This document shows positions 1 through 4,716 of a DNA stretch of 5,697 nucleotides, piece by piece. Origin of the DNA: Armatimonadota bacterium (lineage in GTDB: Bacteria > Vulcanimicrobiota > JACPDS01); NCBI GenBank assembly GCA_016183885.1, contig JACPDS010000167.1:1-5697 (forward strand), given 5' to 3'. Made by a program: the position numbers and the translations under genes. Position 1 is the stretch's first letter; the number at the start of each line of letters is the position of its first letter. The notes beneath the pieces are model-generated. The model was not told where the DNA came from. It saw only the letters and a list, made by a program, of their open reading frames with translations, and ran no database searches.

Positions 1-2
1 AT

Positions 3-563
3 CTCCAACAGGTTCAATCTTTTAATCCTCAAGACAGTTTAGCATTTTCAAATCCATCGGTTTTGAATTTGCAGAATAGTCCTTTTGCCAATAATGCCAA
101 TATGACTTCATTTTTTACTAATTTTTTAAGCAATTTTCAAAATCAAATGATGCAGAATTTCGCTCTTAATAACCAAAAAATAAAACAGCAATCGGAAGCG
201 CGTTTAAACCAAGCTTCTACCGATTTAAACAGCGCTAGAGGCGAACGTCAAGGCTTGCAAAATCAGGTTAGTCAATTAGAATCGGAAATTCAAAATTTAC
301 AAGGTCAACAGGGATGGGGCGCATGGCGTAATTATGGTATTATTCAACAAAAACAAGAACAGCTTAAGGAATTAAAGGGGAAACTTGCTCAAGCTGACCA
401 AAAAGTTAAAATATTAGGAATGCGCTATAATCAATTTTCCAGTATGAGCAGTTTAGTATCCAGCTCTATAAATTTAGGAGGCGGAGGAGGAATTTCCGGA
501 CAATTACCTCCTAATTTGCAGAATATTTCCGCTCAACTTTTTGACCATGGCGGAAGAGCTTAA
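3..563 (+). CDS. Partial gene: Gln/Asn-rich coiled-coil protein with glycine-rich tail, function unknown
   Basis: The reading frame is open to the left edge, so the true start lies outside the window; 186 residues are visible. A TTG at 63 could be taken as a start, but it has no Shine-Dalgarno sequence and 20 in-frame sense codons precede it. The visible protein starts with a Phe/Asn/Gln-rich stretch containing FFTNFLSNF. It continues as two long charged helices with heptad-like spacing (about residues 58-105 and 113-140 of the visible part), joined by a Gly/Trp break (GWGAWRNYG), which suggests a helical hairpin. It then has a Ser-rich segment, a GGGGG run and a short tail ending HGGRA. There is no signal peptide or membrane segment in the visible part. 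It converges on the heme genes and is probably unrelated to them. I do not recognise the family; a structural, filament-like or secreted role is possible but unsupported. Confidence 0.7.
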   Translation, partial: LQQVQSFNPQDSLAFSNPSVLNLQNSPFANNANMTSFFTNFLSNFQNQMMQNFALNNQKIKQQSEARLNQASTDLNSARGERQGLQNQVSQLESEIQNLQGQQGWGAWRNYGIIQQKQEQLKELKGKLAQADQKVKILGMRYNQFSSMSSLVSSSINLGGGGGISGQLPPNLQNISAQLFDHGGRA

Positions 564-580
564 AATATAAATAAAGAGAA

Positions 581-605
581 AAATAGGGGCAACAGCGACC
601 TATTT
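581..605 (-). terminator. Weak hairpin between convergent genes, possible terminator of the heme genes
   Basis: AAATAGG (581-587) and CCTATTT (599-605) form a 7-bp stem with an 11-nt loop. Read on the minus strand, the stem is followed by a T-rich run (TTCTCTTTATTT), as expected for a Rho-independent terminator about 30 nt past the ahbA stop. The stem is AT-rich and the loop long, so it would be weak. The plus-strand side lacks a good T-tract. Confidence 0.3.
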
Positions 606-637
606 AATAAATGTGTTAATGCAAGACCTGACCCCTA
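584..637. repeat. Short inverted-repeat element at the ahbA 3' end (possible REP/IS200-type remnant)
   Basis: TAGGGG at 584-589 is the exact inverse of CCCCTA at 632-637, bounding a 54-bp unit that nearly fills the gap between the two convergent genes. Inside, GACCT occurs twice in the same orientation (597-601 and 625-629). The right half, TGCAAGACCTGACCCC, resembles from memory a sequence common in repeats near REP-associated or IS200-like transposases in environmental genomes; I cannot search to confirm this. No transposase is present. The right end overlaps the ahbA stop codon. Confidence 0.45.
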
Positions 638-1084
638 AAGTTTAAAATTTACTTTAATTTTAAAGAAATTTAAAGCCGGAAGATTATAAATTTCTTTTAT
701 TTTAGTTTTTTCTTTAATTTTGTTTAAAATTTTATTAAGTTCTTTCCGTGAAGTAAAATTTAAAGTAAACCAAAGATTATAAATATGATTCCTTCCATAA
801 TTATGAGTTACTTGAGGGAAAGAATTTACTAATTCCACAACTTTCTTTAATTTTTCTGGGGGGATTTTCATGGCAATTAAAGTAGTTTGATAGCCGATTT
901 TTTTAGGTTCAAAAACCGGCCCAATCTTGCGGATGATTTTTTTTTGAATAAGTTTTTTTATAATTTCTAAGGCTTTACTTTCGGTAATTTTTAATTTTTT
1001 TGCTAGAATCTGATACGGATTTGAGCTAATTGGAAAATTTTGTTGAATGATATTTAAAATTTCTTTTTCTAATTTATTTAACAT
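635..1084 (-). CDS. ahbA: Siroheme decarboxylase subunit, AhbA type (Lrp/AsnC-like)
   Basis: AhbA and AhbB remove the C12 and C18 acetate carboxyls of siroheme to give 12,18-didecarboxysiroheme, the first dedicated step of the alternative heme pathway. The 149-residue protein has the expected layout. An N-terminal winged-helix-like domain (about 1-58, with ILAKKLKITE) ends in IRKIGPVFEPKKIGYQTT. A ferredoxin-like Lrp-type C-terminal domain follows, containing the family signature THNYGRNHIYNLWFTL (93-108) and ending LPALNFFKIKVNFKL. The RKIG...LGY-like segment and the VNSFPQVTHNY context look more like AhbA than AhbB. Where many family members have an Arg-Pro-Phe/Tyr segment, this one reads SNPY (21-24). 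No AhbB is present in the window, although the known enzymes are heterodimers. The related NirD/G/H/L proteins of heme d1 synthesis are an alternative, but both radical SAM neighbours match the Ahb set. The start has no clear Shine-Dalgarno sequence; a repeat lies directly upstream. Confidence 0.88.
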   Translation of the reverse strand: MLNKLEKEILNIIQQNFPISSNPYQILAKKLKITESKALEIIKKLIQKKIIRKIGPVFEPKKIGYQTTLIAMKIPPEKLKKVVELVNSFPQVTHNYGRNHIYNLWFTLNFTSRKELNKILNKIKEKTKIKEIYNLPALNFFKIKVNFKL

Positions 1085-1092
1085 TTTTTCTT

Positions 1093-1111
1093 AACCACAG
1101 AGGACACAGAG
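1093..1111 (+). repeat. CACAGAG-family dispersed repeat, copy 1
   Basis: AACCACAGAGGACACAGAG ends eight bases upstream of the ahbA start codon, where a ribosome binding site would be expected. It shares AACCACAGAG with copies at 1291-1310 and (with one change) 3450-3488, both on the opposite strand. It sits in the 199-bp ahbD-ahbA spacer. Confidence 0.75.
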
Positions 1112-1126
1112 AATTATTATCCATTC

Positions 1127-1149
1127 TGTCCCGATATTACATCGGGACG
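1127..1149. repeat. Dispersed hairpin repeat GTCCCGAT/ATCGGGAC, copy 1
   Basis: GTCCCGAT (1128-1135) and ATCGGGAC (1141-1148) form a perfect 8-bp stem with a 5-nt loop. The same unit, TGTCCCGA-N5-CATCGGGACG, recurs at 3374-3396 with identical spacing and a different 5-nt centre. Conserved arms with a variable centre suggest a mobile or structurally maintained repeat. It is not followed by a T-tract, so a simple terminator is unlikely. Confidence 0.75.
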
Positions 1150-1164
1150 AAATTTTATCTCAAC

Positions 1165-1188
1165 CACAAGCAAGACTCTGTGTTCTCT
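1165..1188. repeat. Dispersed repeat sharing CACAAGCAAGACTCTGTG, copy 1
   Basis: The 18-mer CACAAGCAAGACTCTGTG (1165-1182) recurs exactly at 3450-3467. Here it continues as TTCTCT, making the 3' half an inverted CACAGAG unit. It lies 15 bases after the GTCCCGAT hairpin; the same order, hairpin then 18-mer, holds in the other heme-gene spacer. Confidence 0.75.
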
Positions 1189-1193
1189 AAAAA

Positions 1194-1224
1194 TTTATCT
1201 TTTAATTATATAAATCCTTGTCAA
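1194..1224 (-). promoter_or_regulatory. Candidate promoter for ahbA
   Basis: On the minus strand a perfect TTGACA (1224-1219) is followed after 19 nt by GATAAA (1199-1194), a 4/6 match to TATAAT. A perfect TATAAT also occurs at 1210-1205, but only 8 nt from TTGACA, too close to pair with it in a sigma-70 promoter. Transcription from here would start just over 100 nt upstream of ahbA and run through the repeats. The spacing is not ideal and AT-rich DNA throws up such matches, so this is tentative. Confidence 0.28.
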
Positions 1225-1234
1225 GAATAATTAT

Positions 1235-1247
1235 AGAGGGCACAGAG
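1235..1247 (+). repeat. CACAGAG-family repeat, short copy
   Basis: AGAGGGCACAGAG matches the core of the minus-strand copy at 3450-3488 but lacks the AACCAC end. It appears to be a fragment of the same repeat family. Confidence 0.55.
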
Positions 1248-1257
1248 AGTTTATATC

Positions 1258-1280
1258 TTTTCAATACGAAGTATTGAAAA
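1258..1280. repeat. Perfect 10-bp hairpin just downstream of ahbD
   Basis: TTTTCAATAC (1258-1267) pairs perfectly with GTATTGAAAA (1271-1280) around a GAA triloop. It begins three bases past the ahbD stop codon on the minus strand. The stem is AT-rich and no T-run follows it in the direction of ahbD transcription, so it is more likely an mRNA 3'-end structure or another small repeat than an intrinsic terminator. Confidence 0.5.
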
Positions 1281-1283
1281 AAA

Positions 1284-2336
1284 TTAAATCTCTCTGCGAT
1301 CTCTGTGGTTTATAACATTTTTTCTTAAAGCTTTAGGCTGATATAAGCACCAGTGGTCTTCAGCTAAATAATCGCCATTGTTATGGAAATAAGCCCGCGC
1401 GCGGCACCCCCCGCAGATTGGCTCATATTCGCAAACTGCGCATCTTCCTCCAAATTCTTTAGTTCTTAAAGCTTTAAAAATTTCTGAATCATTCCAGATT
1501 TCAATAAAAGATTTTTCTTTTACATTTCCTATTTTTATAGGAAGATAAGGGCAGGGATGAACATCTCCATTAGGAATAATTACACAATAAGAAACTCCAG
1601 TTAAACAACCTCGGCTAAAACGCATATCAATTCCTTTTTGTTTAGCAATTCTCATAAATTGAGGAGCGCAAGTAGGTTTAAGCTCAATTTTTATCTTCCG
1701 TTGTTTTTCTACAATTTTTCTAAGTAGTTTTTCATGCTCAAGAGCTTTTAATTCTTCTTCTTTAATATTTGCGGCTCTGCCTGTTGGCACCAAAAAGAAA
1801 ATGTGATGAGCTTTGGCTTTTAAATTTTGGGCTAAATCAGTGATTTCTTCGATTTCGGACATATTTCTTTCTCTTACGGTAGTATGGATTTGAAATTCTA
1901 AGCCCGCCTCTTGACAGTTTTTCATTCCTTCTAATGCTCCCCTAAAAGCTCCAATTTGCATTCTAAACTCGTCATGTGATTTTTCATTAATACTATCTAA
2001 GCTGATTCCTACTCTGGATGTTCCAGATAATTTTAATTTTTGAGCCGCATCTTTTGTAATTAAAATTCCATTTGTTCCTAAAACTACTCTTAAATTACAA
2101 TCTTTAGCATAATTAATTAATTCGTAAATATCTTCCCGCATTAATGGTTCTCCGCCGCTTAAAACAATGAGTTTAAAACCAACCTGCGCAATTTCCCGGA
2201 TAAGTTTTTTGCCTTGTTCTAAAGTTAATTCATCTTCCTCCCTTGTTCCGGCATCCCGATAACAATGCAGGCAATTCAAATTACAGGCCCGGGTAACATT
2301 CCAGGAAATTAAAACAGGGTTAATTTTTCTTTCCAT
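1284..2336 (-). CDS. ahbD: Heme synthase AhbD, radical SAM/SPASM protein (NirJ2-like)
   Basis: AhbD oxidatively decarboxylates the two propionates of Fe-coproporphyrin III to vinyl groups, giving protoheme; it is the last step of the Ahb pathway and needs SAM and iron-sulfur clusters. The 350-residue protein has the radical SAM motif CNLNCLHC (C18, C22, C25), SGGEP for SAM binding (60-64) and LGTNGILIT (86-94). CAPQF (223-227) is typical of the NirJ/AhbD group. A Cys-rich SPASM-like C-terminal region follows (C244, C251, C262, C299, C302, C308, C311, C330) for auxiliary clusters. The start overlaps the end of hemB by 28 nt and has an AGAGG site 7 nt upstream, so translation is probably coupled. 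The last ~10 residues (VINHRDRREI) and stop come from a dispersed repeat and are probably not part of the ancestral protein. A related NirJ or peptide-modifying SPASM enzyme is the alternative, but ahbC, hemB and ahbA around it favour AhbD. Confidence 0.9.
   Translation of the reverse strand: MERKINPVLISWNVTRACNLNCLHCYRDAGTREEDELTLEQGKKLIREIAQVGFKLIVLSGGEPLMREDIYELINYAKDCNLRVVLGTNGILITKDAAQKLKLSGTSRVGISLDSINEKSHDEFRMQIGAFRGALEGMKNCQEAGLEFQIHTTVRERNMSEIEEITDLAQNLKAKAHHIFFLVPTGRAANIKEEELKALEHEKLLRKIVEKQRKIKIELKPTCAPQFMRIAKQKGIDMRFSRGCLTGVSYCVIIPNGDVHPCPYLPIKIGNVKEKSFIEIWNDSEIFKALRTKEFGGRCAVCEYEPICGGCRARAYFHNNGDYLAEDHWCLYQPKALRKNVINHRDRREI
1291..1310 (-). repeat. CACAGAG-family repeat inside the 3' end of ahbD
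   Basis: Read on the minus strand this is AACCACAGAGATCGCAGAGA, matching copy 1 over its first ten bases and similar beyond. It lies inside the ahbD reading frame and encodes NHRDRR near the C-terminus; the adjoining bases give the stop codon. Confidence 0.75.
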
Positions 2337-3295
2337 TTAGCAACCTCTTTAGCATGATAAGTGATAATTAAATCCGCTCCGGCTCTTTTAATGCCGGTTA
2401 AGATTTCCAAGATCATTTTTTTTTCATCAATCCATCCTTTTTTTGCCGCGGCTTTAACTAAAGAATATTCTCCGCTTACGTTATAAGCTGCTAACGGATG
2501 CTGAATTAAATTACGAATTTTTTGGATGATATCTAAATAAGCTAGAGCTGGTTTTACCATAATTAAATCCGCTCCTTCTTCTATATCTAATAAAACTTCT
2601 CTTAAAGCTTCTTTAGAATTAGCGGGATTCATTTGATAAGACTTGCGGTCTCCAAATTTAGGGGTTGAATCTGCGGCTTCTCTAAAAGGTCCGTAAAAAG
2701 CCGAAGCAAATTTAGAGGCATATGATAATATAGGAAGATTTTCAAAACTATTTTGATCTAAAGTTTTACGAATGATTTTTATTCTTCCGTCCATCATATC
2801 TGAAGGAGCCAGCATATCCGCCCCAGCTTGAGCATGACTCATAGCGGTCTTTGCCAGTAATTCTAAAGTAGAATCATTTTTTATTTTTCCCCCTTCAACG
2901 ATTCCGCAATGACCATGACTGGTATATTCACACAAACAAATATCGGTAATTAAAAATAAATCAGGAACTTCTTTTTTTAATTTTTTTAAGGTTTTTTGAA
3001 TAATTCCTGAAGGAGCATAAGCTTGAGTTCCCAATTCATCTTTAATTTTAGGAATTCCAAAAAGAATTACCGCCGGGATTCCGGCATCGGCAATTTCTTT
3101 GGCTTCTTTAATTAAATAATCTAAAGAAAAACGGAAAATTCCCGGCATAGAACTTATTTCTTCTTTTATTTTTTCACCTTCAATTACAAATAAAGGATAA
3201 ATTAAATTTCTAAGTTCTAAAGTGCTTTCCGAGAGCATTTTCCGCAATAGCTTATTTTCTCTTAAACGGCGCATTCTTATTTGGGGATAACCCAT
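2309..3295 (-). CDS. hemB: Porphobilinogen synthase (delta-aminolevulinic acid dehydratase), zinc type
   Basis: HemB condenses two 5-aminolevulinate molecules to porphobilinogen in the cytoplasm, feeding all tetrapyrroles. The 328 residues match the usual family length. The N-terminus (RMRRLRENKLLRKML...LIYPLFVIEG) is typical. DICLCEYTSHGHCG (118-131) carries the three zinc-ligand cysteines C120, C122 and C130, so this is a zinc-dependent enzyme. The Schiff-base lysines are K195 in SKFASAFYGPFR and K248 in MVKPALAYLD. The C-terminal YNVSGEY and the closing TYHAKEVAKW region are also standard. The start at 3295 is supported by a strong AAGGAGG site. It follows ahbC after a 195-bp repeat-rich spacer and overlaps ahbD by 28 nt. 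Its place between the two radical SAM genes points to a dedicated heme cluster. Confidence 0.97.
   Translation of the reverse strand: MGYPQIRMRRLRENKLLRKMLSESTLELRNLIYPLFVIEGEKIKEEISSMPGIFRFSLDYLIKEAKEIADAGIPAVILFGIPKIKDELGTQAYAPSGIIQKTLKKLKKEVPDLFLITDICLCEYTSHGHCGIVEGGKIKNDSTLELLAKTAMSHAQAGADMLAPSDMMDGRIKIIRKTLDQNSFENLPILSYASKFASAFYGPFREAADSTPKFGDRKSYQMNPANSKEALREVLLDIEEGADLIMVKPALAYLDIIQKIRNLIQHPLAAYNVSGEYSLVKAAAKKGWIDEKKMILEILTGIKRAGADLIITYHAKEVAKWKEKLTLF
2344..2348 (-). promoter_or_regulatory. Ribosome binding site of ahbD
   Basis: AGAGG on the minus strand, 7 nt before the ATG at 2336. It lies within the last codons of hemB, which supports the overlapping start and translational coupling. 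Confidence 0.6.
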
Positions 3296-3299
3296 TTTT

Positions 3300-3306
3300 C
3301 CTCCTT
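3300..3306 (-). promoter_or_regulatory. Ribosome binding site of hemB
   Basis: AAGGAGG on the minus strand, 4 nt before the ATG at 3295; the strongest Shine-Dalgarno match in the window. It favours 3295 over the internal Met at residue 8. I saw no convincing promoter in the spacer upstream, only an AT-rich stretch around 3340-3370. Confidence 0.75.
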
Positions 3307-3373
3307 TTTATTAACTGAGCTGTTCAAAAACATAATTTGTCGTCTCAATCGATACAATAATATAATATATGTA

Positions 3374-3396
3374 TGTCCCGAAGAAACATCGGGACG
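3374..3396. repeat. Dispersed hairpin repeat GTCCCGA/TCGGGAC, copy 2
   Basis: TGTCCCGA, a variable AGAAA centre, then CATCGGGACG: the same 23-base unit as at 1127-1149, in the same orientation. The stem is GTCCCGA (3375-3381) with TCGGGAC (3389-3395). It lies in the ahbC-hemB spacer. Confidence 0.75.
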
Positions 3397-3422
3397 TTTC
3401 AAATCAGCTTGTTGGCTTAAGC

Positions 3423-3442
3423 GGGCTCAATAAATTGAGCCC
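3423..3442. repeat. Perfect hairpin GGGCTCAA-TAAA-TTGAGCCC
   Basis: Eight perfect base pairs around a 4-nt loop, about 50 nt past the ahbC stop on the minus strand. On that strand it is followed by GCTTAAG and not a T-run, so it is a poor intrinsic terminator. It could stabilise or attenuate the ahbC-hemB transcript, or be a small dispersed repeat like its neighbours. Confidence 0.55.
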
Positions 3443-3449
3443 CTACAAT

Positions 3450-3488
3450 CACAAGCAAGACTCTGTGCCCTCTGTGATTTCTGTGGTT
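3450..3488 (-). repeat. CACAGAG-family repeat directly after ahbC, longest copy
   Basis: On the minus strand it begins AACCACAGAAATCACAGAGG two bases past the ahbC stop codon and runs into GCACAGAGTCTTGCTTGTG. It joins three CACAGA-type units to the 18-mer that is also at 1165-1182, making it the fullest copy in the window. Confidence 0.75.
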
Positions 3489-3490
3489 TA

Positions 3491-4714
3491 TCATATCATT
3501 TCCTTAACTGTCAGCTTATCAGCGGTTAGCTTTTTTATTTCTATTTCTTCATCGGTTAAATAACAAGCCGGATCAGGAGCCCAGAGATCTCCATAATAAG
3601 CTTCTGCTCTTACCCGGAAATTTCCATTGCATAAATCAAGATATTTACACAGCTTACATCTTCCTTTTAGCAAAGGCTTCCGATTTTTTAAATTCTTCAT
3701 TAAAAGATCAGAGGTATCCATCCAGATTTCAGAAAATTTCCTTTTTCTTATATTCCCGAAAGAATAATCTCTCCAAAATTGGTCGGCATACACTTCTCCT
3801 AAATTTCCTACACAGGCAATCCCAATTCCCGAACTATTACCTCCATTCCATTTTAAAAGTTTTAAAACTTCTTCCGCTCTTTCAGGATTACTTTGTTTTA
3901 TTTTTAAATATAAATATACTCCATCGGTATGATTATCTACGGTTAAAATTTCTAAATCGGCTTTTTTCTTGTAAAATTCAATTGTTTTTTTAAAAATTAA
4001 ATCCACAGCTTTTCTTGTTTCTTCAAGCGTTAAATCTTCTTCAATCATTTTACTGCCTCTTCCGGAATAAACTAAATGATAAATACAAGCTCGGGGTATC
4101 TTTTCGCTAACTAATAAATTTAAAATATCTTCTAAATCTTGAGCGTTTCTTTTATTAATCGTAAAACGCAAGCCTACCTTTACTCCTTCTTCTTTGCAAT
4201 TTTGCATTCCGCTTAGGGCTTCCTGAAATGCTCCAATAGATCCGCGAAATTTATCATTTGTAGTCTGCAGTCCGTCTAAACTCACTCCTACATAAGAAAA
4301 TTCTGTTTCTTTAATTTTTTTTGCCATAGAGCGGGTGATTAAAGTTCCGTTAGTAGAAATTACGGTGCGGAGTCCTTTATTTTTAGCATATTTGCCTAAA
4401 TGAAAAAGATCTTCCCTCATTAAAGGTTCTCCTCCAGAGAATAAAAGCACAGGAGCTTTAAACAAAGCTAAATCATCAATTAAAACTTCAGCTTCTTTAG
4501 TGGTAAGTTCACCGGCGTCTGGTTTATCTTTAGCTTCGATATAACAATGAATACAATGCAGATTGCAGCGGCGGGTCATATTCCAAACTAGAATAGGTTT
4601 CTTATCTTGAGAAAATTGAAGCAAATTAGCCGGCAAGTTTTCACTTTCTCTTCCATAGCGCAGAATATCACCGCTTGTTGCCGTGCCGCATAAAAGTTTT
4701 GTGCAGCCGATCAT
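3491..4714 (-). CDS. ahbC: Fe-coproporphyrin III synthase AhbC, radical SAM protein (NirJ1-like)
   Basis: AhbC removes the acetate side chains at C2 and C7 of 12,18-didecarboxysiroheme to give Fe-coproporphyrin III. The 407-residue protein starts MIGCTKLLCGTATSGDILRYGR, the characteristic lead-in of the AhbC/NirJ1 group. The radical SAM motif CNLHCIHC (C50, C54, C57) follows, then SGGEP (93-97), STNGTLIT and VGVSLDG. The family block EILTVDNHTDGVYLYL is at about 255-270. The C-terminal Cys set (C301, C353, C356, C362, C384) fits auxiliary cluster binding. I chose the ATG at 4714, not the one at 4750: it matches the family N-terminus, has a GGGAGGG site 8 nt upstream and starts 2 nt after the hemD stop. 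The longer form would add 12 residues and overlap hemD by 34 nt. The last ~10 residues (LTADKLTVKEMI) look like a loose tail. Related heme d1 NirJ is the alternative; no nitrite reductase gene is seen. Confidence 0.92.
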   Translation of the reverse strand: MIGCTKLLCGTATSGDILRYGRESENLPANLLQFSQDKKPILVWNMTRRCNLHCIHCYIEAKDKPDAGELTTKEAEVLIDDLALFKAPVLLFSGGEPLMREDLFHLGKYAKNKGLRTVISTNGTLITRSMAKKIKETEFSYVGVSLDGLQTTNDKFRGSIGAFQEALSGMQNCKEEGVKVGLRFTINKRNAQDLEDILNLLVSEKIPRACIYHLVYSGRGSKMIEEDLTLEETRKAVDLIFKKTIEFYKKKADLEILTVDNHTDGVYLYLKIKQSNPERAEEVLKLLKWNGGNSSGIGIACVGNLGEVYADQFWRDYSFGNIRKRKFSEIWMDTSDLLMKNLKNRKPLLKGRCKLCKYLDLCNGNFRVRAEAYYGDLWAPDPACYLTDEEIEIKKLTADKLTVKEMI

Positions 4715-4716
4715 TT

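Noticed and set aside
1205..1224. TTGACA plus TATAAT as a perfect promoter
   Set aside because: Only 8 nt separate the two hexamers, too few for a sigma-70 promoter; the weaker GATAAA at 19 nt is the only usable partner for TTGACA.
1093..1310. CRISPR array from the CACAGAG repeats
   Set aside because: Copies are short, imperfect, on both strands, at irregular distances, and one is inside a coding region. There are no uniform spacers or cas genes.
3369..3563. Plus-strand open frame of 64 codons
   Set aside because: It runs through the hairpin and CACAGAG repeats of the ahbC-hemB spacer and into the antisense of the ahbC 3' end. It has no ribosome binding site and its composition is that of translated repeat.
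1284..4714. Heme d1 synthesis cluster (nir genes)
   Set aside because: The two radical SAM proteins differ as AhbC and AhbD do, hemB and cobA-hemD accompany them, and no nirS, nirF or nirE-style context is visible. The remaining uncertainty is stated in the entries.
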